A DNA stretch of 10,922 nucleotides from RGIG5612 sp017511185 (GTDB lineage: Bacteria; Bacillota; Clostridia; Lachnospirales; Lachnospiraceae), in contig JAFWLF010000077.1 of the NCBI GenBank assembly GCA_017511185.1, forward strand, positions 1-10,922, read 5' to 3'. The notes under the pieces are model-generated. The model made no database searches. It saw only the letters and a list, made by a program, of their open reading frames with translations, and was not told where the DNA came from. A program made the translations under genes and the position numbers. Of the stretch, positions 1-6,398 are shown piece after piece. Numbering within the stretch: position 1 is the stretch's first letter; every line of letters starts with the position of its first letter.

Positions 1-14
1 AAAAATAAATATTT

Positions 15-28
15 AAAGGAGAAGGAAC
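15..28 (+). promoter_or_regulatory. Ribosome binding site of the aldehyde dehydrogenase
   Basis: AAGGAG at 16-21 lies 7 nt before the ATG at 29, which fixes this start. The 14 bases before it are AT-rich. The promoter of the gene, or any gene upstream in the same transcript, lies outside the window. Confidence 0.8.
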
Positions 29-1468
29 ATGCAGGAATATAAACTTTTTCTGGCGGGGGAATGGACCGCAACAGAAAGCGGAACAGTTAAGGAAGATTTA
101 AATCCGGCGGACGGGAGCGTGTTTGCAAACGTGCATTTTGCAGGACCGGCCGAGATTGAAACAGCAATCAGCAAAGCAGTAGAAGCTCAAAAAGAATGGG
201 GAGCCCTGCTTCCGGAAGCAAGAGAGGCAGTTTTACTGAAGGCTGCAGATTATCTGGCTGCAAATATGGAATCTTTTGCAGGACGGCTGATCGCAGAAAG
301 CGGCTCAGCATTCATGAAGACCATGGGAGAACTGGAAGAGTGTGTCAATATCTTCCGGGCAGCTGCAGGAGAGTGCAGAAGAGTCGACGGCCAGTTGTAT
401 CCGGCAGATATGCCGGGACAAGTATCGGCCTTTGTTCCACAGCCTTTGGGCGTCGTACTTGGAATTGGTCCGTTTAATTATCCGGTGCTCCTTTGCTTAA
501 ATAAAGTGGCTCCGGCAATAGCAGTCGGAAATTCCTTTATCTTAAAACCATCAAGCGATACTCCGGTTACCGGATTGATGATCGCTGAGTGTCTGGAGGC
601 AGCCGGACTTCCAAAGGGCGTCTTTAGTGTACTTCCGATGAGCGCAGATCTGGCAGAAACGGTGATCGCGGATCCAAGAGTGAAAATGGTTGCATTTACC
701 GGGTCCACAGCAGCAGGTAAAAAGATTGCCGTGAAAGCAGCAGAAAACCTGACAAAATGTGCGCTTGAAATGGGCGGTAAGAACCCGATCATCGTGTTAA
801 AAGACTTTGATATTGCAAAAGCCGTTGATATCTGCGCATTCAGTGCATACTTCCATCAGGGCCAGATCTGTATGGCTGGTGCAAGAGTTATTGTAGAAGC
901 ACCAATCTATGATGCGTTCTGTGAGGCTATGAAGACGAAAGCAGAAGGTATCAAGGTAGGACCTCCGGAAGAAGTGACGACGATCGTTGGACCATTGATC
1001 CACGAAGAAAAATGTGCATTTATTGATGAACTGATCGCAGATGCAGTCGGCAAAGGCGCAAAAGTTTTAGCCGGCGGAACGCATGAGGGACCATATTATG
1101 CACCAACCGTTGTAGCAGATGTGACAACTGACATGCGTATCTTTTACGAGGAGTGCTTTGGCCCGATCATTCATATCACCAAAGCAAATGATGCAGAGGA
1201 TGCATTGCGGCTTTGCAACGATAATGCATACGGTCTTTCCTCAGCTCTTTTGACAAATGATATTTCAACTGCTTTGACGCTTGCGCCGCAGATGGAATCT
1301 GGTATGGTTCATGTGAATGATTCGACCGTTATGGGTTCCAGAAGAGCACCGTTCGGAGGTGTGAAACAGAGCGGAATGGGCAGAGAAGACAGTGCTTTCT
1401 CTGTTGATGAATTCACAGAAAAGAAATGGATCACCATCCAGTATGGCGACCGCGGATATCCGTGCTGA
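29..1468 (+). CDS. NAD(P)-dependent aldehyde dehydrogenase, aromatic/vanillin-dehydrogenase-like
   Basis: This 479-residue protein is a full-length cytoplasmic ALDH-superfamily enzyme that would oxidise an aldehyde to the free carboxylic acid with NAD(P)+. Visible landmarks are the oxyanion-hole Asn150 in PFNYP, Lys173 in the LKPS motif, the cofactor loop FTGST at 223-227, the general base Glu247 in LEMGG, the nucleophile Cys281 in GQICM, and Glu375/Phe377 in the EECFGP motif. Retention of Glu247 argues for the hydrolytic rather than the CoA-acylating type. The C-terminus (PFGGVKQSG, then KWITIQ and a final YPC) resembles the vanillin/benzaldehyde/salicylaldehyde dehydrogenase branch, from recall of those families; the true substrate is unknown. 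The N-terminus starts directly at the catalytic fold, with no microcompartment targeting extension. The gene converges on the alcohol dehydrogenase across a shared terminator. By context it may oxidise the aldehyde made by the glycyl radical enzyme; this is inference. Confidence 0.93.
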   Translation: MQEYKLFLAGEWTATESGTVKEDLNPADGSVFANVHFAGPAEIETAISKAVEAQKEWGALLPEAREAVLLKAADYLAANMESFAGRLIAESGSAFMKTMGELEECVNIFRAAAGECRRVDGQLYPADMPGQVSAFVPQPLGVVLGIGPFNYPVLLCLNKVAPAIAVGNSFILKPSSDTPVTGLMIAECLEAAGLPKGVFSVLPMSADLAETVIADPRVKMVAFTGSTAAGKKIAVKAAENLTKCALEMGGKNPIIVLKDFDIAKAVDICAFSAYFHQGQICMAGARVIVEAPIYDAFCEAMKTKAEGIKVGPPEEVTTIVGPLIHEEKCAFIDELIADAVGKGAKVLAGGTHEGPYYAPTVVADVTTDMRIFYEECFGPIIHITKANDAEDALRLCNDNAYGLSSALLTNDISTALTLAPQMESGMVHVNDSTVMGSRRAPFGGVKQSGMGREDSAFSVDEFTEKKWITIQYGDRGYPC

Positions 1469-1483
1469 TCACAAATTGCTTAT

Positions 1484-1517
1484 AAAAAAAGGCTCCCTTC
1501 ATCAGGGAGCCTTTTTT
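1484..1517. terminator. Bidirectional intrinsic terminator between ALDH and alcohol dehydrogenase
   Basis: A perfect 8-bp stem (GGCTCCCT at 1491-1498, AGGGAGCC at 1504-1511) closes a 5-nt loop. It is flanked by an A-tract on the left (1484-1490) and a T-tract on the right (1512-1517), so it can terminate both the plus-strand ALDH and the minus-strand alcohol dehydrogenase. Confidence 0.93.
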
Positions 1518-1528
1518 ATAGATAGTAT

Positions 1529-2689
1529 TTATTGATAATTGTCATAAATATTAGCAATATACCGTTCCATCTTTTCGCGGGAGACATCGCCCGGACACAT
1601 GACGTGGAACCAGTTGTGATCAAGTGCATCCTGTGCAATGGCGATGGCATCCTCTTTAGAGACGCCGCATTCCTTCAGCGGTTTAATGCCGCATTCACGC
1701 ATCAGGCTCCGGACTCTATCTGCTACGAGATCTGCTGCTTCTTTGGCACCCGTTCCTTCCGGAATTGCTACACCCATGGCATCTGCGATCTGAAGGATCT
1801 CTGCCGGTTTATCTTCTGCAACAATGCGGAGCGTTTCCGGGATAGAAAGAGCACAGCAATGACCATGTTCCATGTGGAATTTAACACCTGCCTCATGGTC
1901 AAAGCAATGTCCGATATGCACACTCATTGTTGCAAACGCAATACCTGCGATATTTGATGCGAACAGAAGGTTTGTTCTGGCTTCCAGGTTCTCCGGCTCG
2001 TTCATTGCAATCGGAAGATTGTTTACGATCAGACGGATCGCATGCAACGCAAGAAGCATATCTCTCGGATTTGGAGCTACGGATGTGCTGGCCTCAACCG
2101 CATGGCTTAATGCATCAAAGCCGGAATAGACCGTTACGGACTTCGGGCAGCTTACGGTAAGCTTAGGATCGAGAACTGCAAGCTCTGCCGGCCGTAAAAC
2201 AACCTTCTTTGTATCGGTAGACAGTTCATGGATCACACACATTGGCGTGTTCTCACTTCCGGTTCCGGCATTGGTTGGAATCGCATAGACCGGAGTCTTA
2301 ACTACGAATCCCGGGTTTCCATTTTCTTCCATATATTTGCGGATCGAGTCTCCGTTATCAAGAACGACGCCGGCTGCTTTTGCAGCATCCATCGTGGAAC
2401 CGCCGCCCACAGCCAATATAATATCTGCACCAGTCTGTGCGATCTTTGCAGCAAGTTCATCGACGACGGTATCTGGTGTATCCGGAAGGATCTCGTCGTA
2501 CATGCTGTATGCAAGTCCTTCTTCTTTCAACGCATTCTCGACCAATTCTACAATTCCTGCTTTTCGGACACCAGCGTCACAGCAGATAAATACATGCTTA
2601 TATCCTTTTTCTGCAATCTGTTTTGCCATTTCTCCGACGGCATTATCTCCGAAAAGAACCGGACATAACTGTTGATATAATGCAGCCAC
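1529..2689 (-). CDS. Iron-containing (group III) alcohol dehydrogenase
   Basis: This is a 386-residue NAD(P)H-dependent Fe-ADH (PF00465 family) that interconverts an aldehyde or ketone and its alcohol in the cytoplasm. The nucleotide-binding GGGS motif is at residues 95-98. The metal ligands expected by alignment to FucO-type enzymes are Asp192 and His196 (in FDALSHAVEA), His261, and His275 (in the EHG motif), with the conserved His265 between them. The longer reading frame opens with TTG at 2710, but that codon sits upstream of a perfect AAGGAGG (2705-2699), which would then be coding. GTG at 2689 lies 9 nt after this ribosome binding site and is the preferred start. The gene is divergent from the glycyl radical enzyme. 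A role in reducing an aldehyde product and recycling NADH is plausible; the substrate cannot be read from sequence. Confidence 0.92.
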   Translation of the reverse strand: MAALYQQLCPVLFGDNAVGEMAKQIAEKGYKHVFICCDAGVRKAGIVELVENALKEEGLAYSMYDEILPDTPDTVVDELAAKIAQTGADIILAVGGGSTMDAAKAAGVVLDNGDSIRKYMEENGNPGFVVKTPVYAIPTNAGTGSENTPMCVIHELSTDTKKVVLRPAELAVLDPKLTVSCPKSVTVYSGFDALSHAVEASTSVAPNPRDMLLALHAIRLIVNNLPIAMNEPENLEARTNLLFASNIAGIAFATMSVHIGHCFDHEAGVKFHMEHGHCCALSIPETLRIVAEDKPAEILQIADAMGVAIPEGTGAKEAADLVADRVRSLMRECGIKPLKECGVSKEDAIAIAQDALDHNWFHVMCPGDVSREKMERYIANIYDNYQ

Positions 2690-2705
2690 TTTTTTATTCC
2701 TCCTT
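2690..2705 (-). promoter_or_regulatory. Ribosome binding site deciding the GTG start of the alcohol dehydrogenase
   Basis: On the minus strand AAGGAGG (2705-2699) is followed by a 9-nt AT-rich spacer and GTG at 2689. The upstream in-frame TTG at 2710 has no comparable site. Confidence 0.8.
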
Positions 2706-2723
2706 ATCAAAGTGATATTTGAT
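2706..2723. promoter_or_regulatory. Short dyad in the alcohol dehydrogenase leader
   Basis: ATCAAA (2706-2711) and TTTGAT (2718-2723) form a perfect 6-bp inverted repeat with a 6-nt spacer. It lies immediately upstream of the ribosome binding site and just downstream of the predicted transcription start. It could be an operator or a small leader structure. Short AT-rich dyads also arise by chance. Confidence 0.35.
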
Positions 2724-2731
2724 CATTTTCC

Positions 2732-2763
2732 TAATAGTAGCACACCTTGGATTTGCCAGGCAA
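2732..2763 (-). promoter_or_regulatory. Predicted promoter of the alcohol dehydrogenase
   Basis: Read on the minus strand, TTGCCT (2763-2758) and TACTAT (2739-2734) are 18 nt apart, with a TG extended -10 just before TACTAT. The -35 overlaps a TTGCC-A-GGCAA dyad (2753-2763). The same arrangement recurs in front of the flavin oxidoreductase at 8383-8413, which raises confidence that this is a real promoter and suggests shared control. Confidence 0.6.
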
Positions 2764-2798
2764 GTTATGCACAACAGGAATTTCGGAACCGTTTTAGG

Positions 2799-2827
2799 TT
2801 GAGTTTAAACATTCCTTATTATATAAT
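2799..2827 (+). promoter_or_regulatory. Sigma-A-type promoter of the glycyl radical enzyme operon
   Basis: TTGAGT (2799-2804) and a consensus TATAAT (2822-2827) are separated by the optimal 17 nt. The start of transcription would be near 2834, giving a leader of about 60 nt. The palindrome GTTTAAAC (2803-2810) overlaps the -35 and spacer. Confidence 0.75.
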
Positions 2828-2843
2828 ATTCTGGCGTGATAGG

Positions 2844-2877
2844 ATAATATTTTGAAACAATCTGTTTAAAATATTAT
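2844..2877 (+). promoter_or_regulatory. AT-rich hairpin or operator in the GRE leader
   Basis: ATAATATTTT (2844-2853) and its exact reverse complement AAAATATTAT (2868-2877) flank an inner AAAC/GTTT pair with one bulged G (2854) and a 5-nt loop. It ends just before the purine-rich ribosome binding site, so it could be a leader structure affecting translation or a protein-binding site just downstream of the promoter. Confidence 0.45.
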
Positions 2878-2883
2878 TGAAAA

Positions 2884-2895
2884 AAGGGGAAAAAA
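2884..2895 (+). promoter_or_regulatory. Ribosome binding site of the glycyl radical enzyme
   Basis: AAGGGGA at 2884-2890 precedes ATG at 2896 by about 5 nt. The site begins a few bases after the leader hairpin. Confidence 0.65.
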
Positions 2896-5316
2896 ATGTA
2901 TCAGAATGCACCAATTTCAGACCGGGTAAAATACGTCAGGAATCTGTATCGGACAACGAGACCGAAAATCGATATCAGCCGTTATCGTCTGATCACGGAA
3001 TTCTATCAGGAAAATCCGCAGCTTGTCGGTATCCTGAAACGGTCAAAGAACTTAAGAAATCTGTTTGAAAAAATGCCGACACCGGTGAGAGATCATGAGA
3101 TCATCGTCGGTTATCCGGGCGTAGAATACAGATGCAGCCCATTGTTCCCGGAGAACTCTTTTGCCTGGTTTTTGAATGAGATCGACACACTCGGAACTCG
3201 TTCTGTCGACCAGTACGATCTGGATGAAGAAGATAAAGAATACATTAAACAAACGGGACAGTTCTGGGTAAAGAACTGTATGAGTGCAGCGATCGACGCA
3301 ATCTATCCGGATGAGTATTACGATGACATCCTCGGGAACGGCGTCCTGAATTACCGTGATCATGAGAACTGCCAGAATCCGATCGGCCACTATTGCGGCA
3401 ATTTCTGGACAGTGGTTGACAGAGGATTAGGCAGTGTACTGGAAGAAGCACGGGCTAAAAAAGCAGAGCTTCTGGAAAAAGGAATCCAGGGTCATGACGG
3501 CAGAAGGTTTGAGTTTTACCGTGCGGTCGAGACTGTCACAGAAGGCATTATTATTTACACCAAACGGTATGCGGCAGAGTGCCTGCGTCAGGCAGAAACC
3601 TGTGAAGATCCAAAACGGAAAGAAGAACTTCTTTCCATGGCTGACAGTCTGAACTGGATCATGGAGAATCCATGCAGAACTTATTATGAAGCACTTCAGG
3701 CATGCTATCTGTATCAGATGGGAATGATCCTGGACGCACAGCTTCACGGAATCAGCTACGGCCGTCTGGATCAGTATGTTGGCAAGTATGCAGAAAGAGA
3801 TATCGCTGAAGGGCGTCTGACCCAAGAAGAGGCACAGGAACTGACCGATATGTTCATTCTGAAGATTGCTGAGTGCAACAAAGTCTGGTCTGAGCGCGCA
3901 ACGAGAACCGGCCCGGGATATACATCAGGACAGCTGATCACCCTGGGCGGCGTAGATAAAGACGGCAATGATGCGTCAAATATTGTAACCTATATGGTCC
4001 TGCAGTCATCCGCCAGATTAAAACTGCATAACCCGCCGCTGGCTCTGCGTATTCATGACAATACGCCGGAAGAACTCTGGGAGGCAGGTCTGGAAACGAC
4101 AAAGCAGGTCGGAGGCGTTCCTTGCTTTGAGTATGATAACGTTGCTATTGAGAGTTTCCTGAAGAGGGGCATTCCGCTGGAGGATGCAAGAAACTACTGC
4201 CTGATCGGCTGCGTGGAGCCTTGCATTTGTGGCAGTGAATTCTCTAACTCGGGCGGTGACGGAAACAACTCCTATACGATCCTGCCTAACGCACTGTGGT
4301 GCGCGATCAACAATGGCTGCAATCCGTTCACGTTCCCGGGAGGACCGGAACCAAAGTCGACGGGTCCTAAGACAGGATACCTTTATGAGATGAAGAGCAT
4401 GGACGAAGTCCTTGCAGCGTATAAAACACAGATTGATTTCTTTACCAAGTGGCAAGTCTCCATGGTCAGCTGCTATGAGTATGTTTATGGCATTATGACA
4501 CCGCTTCCGCTTCTTTCCGCTACGATGGAAGGCTGCATGGAACAGGGTCTTGATGTTATGTGGGGAGGTGCAAAATATAACGGCGCCGGCAACTCCAGCA
4601 TCGGTCATGGTAATGTCGCAGACAGCCTGAACATTATCGATCAGGTATGCTTCCGCGACAAGATTGCTACAACAAGGGAACTGTACGATGCCCTTATGGC
4701 AAACTGGGAAGGTTATGAAGACCTGCATCAGTATATTATGGGACGCTGCAAACATTTTGGAAATAACGATCCGGAAGCAGATAAATATCTGAAGTTTGTT
4801 GCTGATACCTATTCAGAAGGAATCACCAGAGGCTGGAGCAGCAGAAACTGTTCCTGGACAGCAGGATGCTGGCCGGTGACATTGAACATTGCACTTGGTG
4901 CAACTGTCTGTGCTACACCAGACGGAAGAAAGGCTGGTCAGCCGATGTCTGATGGTATTTCTCCAGTTCAGTCAATGGATAAGAGCGGTCCGTTTGCAAC
5001 GATCAACTCCATCCTTAAATTTGACCAGAGCAACTATGCGAATGGAACTCTTTGCAATATGAAATTCCATCCGACAGCTCTCCAGGGCGAGGGAGGAAAT
5101 AAAAAGCTTCGTGCTGTTATGGAAACATATTTCAAGAACGGTGGAATGGAGCTTCAGTTGAATGTTGTTTCGGCTGAAACGCTGCGAAAAGCACAGGAGA
5201 AACCGGAAGATTATCAGGATCTGGTTGTTCGTGTCGCCGGATTCTCCGCATACTTCGTAGAGGTTTATAAAGAAGCACAGGACGATCTGATCCGTCGTAC
5301 AGAATTAGCTATTTAA
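2896..5316 (+). CDS. Glycyl radical enzyme, dehydratase/lyase-like, substrate unknown
   Basis: This 806-residue protein is a full-length oxygen-sensitive GRE (PFL/diol-dehydratase superfamily). The N-terminal PFL-like domain spans roughly residues 1-670. The thiyl-radical Cys439 and acid/base Glu441 lie in IGCVEP, and the C-terminal radical loop RVAGFSAYF carries Gly782. His165 in the GH motif and His284 in LHGISYGR align with glycerol-dehydratase active-site histidines, but the usual Ser after the second His is Gly285. The Cys-loop flank (PCICG, then GGDGNN) and the GGAKYNGAGNSSIGHGN segment at 558-573 differ from the choline, glycerol and hydroxyproline GRE motifs I recall. The Cys439-x-Glu441 pattern fits a radical dehydratase or C-N/C-X lyase better than pyruvate formate-lyase, which has paired cysteines. 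There is no N-terminal targeting extension and no small decarboxylase subunit gene. Its activase follows 37 nt downstream. The substrate is not determinable here. Confidence 0.95.
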   Translation: MYQNAPISDRVKYVRNLYRTTRPKIDISRYRLITEFYQENPQLVGILKRSKNLRNLFEKMPTPVRDHEIIVGYPGVEYRCSPLFPENSFAWFLNEIDTLGTRSVDQYDLDEEDKEYIKQTGQFWVKNCMSAAIDAIYPDEYYDDILGNGVLNYRDHENCQNPIGHYCGNFWTVVDRGLGSVLEEARAKKAELLEKGIQGHDGRRFEFYRAVETVTEGIIIYTKRYAAECLRQAETCEDPKRKEELLSMADSLNWIMENPCRTYYEALQACYLYQMGMILDAQLHGISYGRLDQYVGKYAERDIAEGRLTQEEAQELTDMFILKIAECNKVWSERATRTGPGYTSGQLITLGGVDKDGNDASNIVTYMVLQSSARLKLHNPPLALRIHDNTPEELWEAGLETTKQVGGVPCFEYDNVAIESFLKRGIPLEDARNYCLIGCVEPCICGSEFSNSGGDGNNSYTILPNALWCAINNGCNPFTFPGGPEPKSTGPKTGYLYEMKSMDEVLAAYKTQIDFFTKWQVSMVSCYEYVYGIMTPLPLLSATMEGCMEQGLDVMWGGAKYNGAGNSSIGHGNVADSLNIIDQVCFRDKIATTRELYDALMANWEGYEDLHQYIMGRCKHFGNNDPEADKYLKFVADTYSEGITRGWSSRNCSWTAGCWPVTLNIALGATVCATPDGRKAGQPMSDGISPVQSMDKSGPFATINSILKFDQSNYANGTLCNMKFHPTALQGEGGNKKLRAVMETYFKNGGMELQLNVVSAETLRKAQEKPEDYQDLVVRVAGFSAYFVEVYKEAQDDLIRRTELAI

Positions 5317-5335
5317 GATTATAAAAAGAATCATC

Positions 5336-5353
5336 AGGAAGGAATTATTTGAA
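5336..5353 (+). promoter_or_regulatory. Ribosome binding site of the GRE activase
   Basis: AGGAAGGA at 5336-5343 lies 10 nt before ATG at 5354. No promoter or terminator is seen in the 37-nt gap after the GRE, so the two genes are probably cotranscribed. Confidence 0.65.
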
Positions 5354-6322
5354 ATGGGAACAGGAAATGTACAAGAACCAGTTGGCCGTCTTTATGACAT
5401 TCAGGGATTTTCCGTTCAGGATGGTCCGGGAATCCGGACGACAGCATTCCTGAAAGGCTGTCCGCTTCGCTGTCCTTGGTGCCACAGCCCTGAGTCGCAG
5501 CTGTATAAAAAACAGTTGAGCTGGATGTCCATGCGCTGTCTTGGAGTAGAAGCCTGCAAATCACGCTGCATCAATGCCTGCACGAAAGGTGCTATTGAAT
5601 TGGGGCAGACCAGACAAAATATTGCAGACGGTTCAGATATCCAAATGATTCATGTCAAAAGAGATATCTGCGATGACTGCGGTGACTGCGCAGAAAAATG
5701 CTATGCGGAAGCTCTGTATCTTTGTGGCAAAGATTATACTGCAAGCGAACTGACAGAACGGCTCATGCAGGATAAGAATTTCTATGATACTTCCGGAGGC
5801 GGCGTCACCATCTCCGGTGGTGAACCTCTGATGCAGATTGATTTTGTTGAGCAGGTTTTGAAAAATCTGAAAGATAACGGTGTCCACACAGCATTGGATA
5901 CGACTGGCTATGCAAAATGGGAAGTACTCGAACGGACTACACCGTATACAGATCTGTATCTTTACGATCTGAAACATATGGACAGCAAAAAGCATGAGGC
6001 TGTCGTTAAAGTTCCGAATGAGCCAATCCTGGAAAACGTGCAGAAACTTGCAGCAAAAGGGAAAAAACTGCAGATCAGGATTCCTGTCATCCCGCTGTTT
6101 AATCATGATGAAGAAAATATCAGAAAGACGGCAGAATTCTGTACCAAGCTGGGAGATGCCGTCACCATGATCCAGTTACTGCCATATCACAACTTAGGCG
6201 TTATGAAGTATCTGCGTATCAGTGATGAACCTGTTGCAGAGGCAACTCCGCCGAGTGATGCATACATGGAGAAGCTGAAAGACATTATGAGTGGATACGG
6301 ACTGCATGTAACGATTCACTGA
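5354..6322 (+). CDS. Radical-SAM glycyl radical enzyme activating enzyme
   Basis: This 322-residue protein would abstract hydrogen from Gly782 of the upstream GRE using S-adenosylmethionine. The SAM-cluster motif CX3CX2C is at Cys36, Cys40 and Cys43, and SGGEP (154-158) is the SAM-binding GGE motif. Between them lies the ferredoxin-like insert typical of non-PFL activases. Its second cluster is canonical (Cys106, 109, 112, 116). The first cysteine group (Cys62, 68, 72, 76) has the spacing X5-X3-X3 instead of the usual ferredoxin spacing. The radical-SAM partial barrel continues to the C-terminus (for example TTGYAKW at about 183-189 and LLPYHNLG at 275-282). The length is normal for this class. 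It is followed by a strong terminator, which ends the GRE operon. The pairing with this GRE is secure from adjacency; the target substrate of the pair is not. Confidence 0.96.
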   Translation: MGTGNVQEPVGRLYDIQGFSVQDGPGIRTTAFLKGCPLRCPWCHSPESQLYKKQLSWMSMRCLGVEACKSRCINACTKGAIELGQTRQNIADGSDIQMIHVKRDICDDCGDCAEKCYAEALYLCGKDYTASELTERLMQDKNFYDTSGGGVTISGGEPLMQIDFVEQVLKNLKDNGVHTALDTTGYAKWEVLERTTPYTDLYLYDLKHMDSKKHEAVVKVPNEPILENVQKLAAKGKKLQIRIPVIPLFNHDEENIRKTAEFCTKLGDAVTMIQLLPYHNLGVMKYLRISDEPVAEATPPSDAYMEKLKDIMSGYGLHVTIH

Positions 6323-6344
6323 TAAAGCAAAAGAATGAAACAGG

Positions 6345-6376
6345 AAAGGGGCTCTGATATACAGAGCCCCTTTTTT
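6345..6376 (+). terminator. Intrinsic terminator of the GRE-activase operon, shared with the convergent oxidoreductase
   Basis: GGGGCTCTG (6348-6356) pairs with CAGAGCCCC (6362-6370) in a perfect 9-bp stem around a 5-nt loop, followed by six T (6371-6376). On the minus strand only three T follow the stem, so termination is strongest in the plus direction but could serve both converging genes. Confidence 0.93.
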
Positions 6377-6398
6377 ATTCTAATGATCTGCGATGGAA

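Noticed and set aside
2690..2710. TTG start at 2710 for the alcohol dehydrogenase
   Set aside because: The extra seven codons contain the AAGGAGG ribosome binding site itself; GTG at 2689 has correct spacing.
2877..3068. Short open frame overlapping the GRE start, beginning MKKGEK
   Set aside because: It starts before the GRE ribosome binding site with no site of its own and runs out of frame with the conserved protein.
4018..4755. 245-codon antisense open frame within the GRE gene
   Set aside because: It is fully opposite a well-supported gene, has no recognisable motif, no ribosome binding site was identified, and its composition is that of a codon shadow.
2896..5316. GRE assigned as trans-4-hydroxyproline dehydratase (HypD)
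   Set aside because: The HypD cysteine loop as I recall it reads GCVETGCFGKE; here it is GCVEPCICGSE. The GH-motif flank also differs, and no proC-like reductase gene is adjacent.
2896..5316. GRE assigned as choline TMA-lyase (CutC) or microcompartment propanediol dehydratase
   Set aside because: There is no N-terminal extension, no shell genes and no acylating ALDH, and the sequence after GCVEP does not follow the pattern I recall for those enzymes.
5633..6106. 157-codon antisense open frame within the activase gene
   Set aside because: It is antisense to conserved radical-SAM coding sequence with no domain features; treated as a shadow.
2896..6322. 4-hydroxyphenylacetate decarboxylase system
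   Set aside because: That system needs a small FeS subunit gene between the large subunit and the activase; the gap here is only 37 nt.
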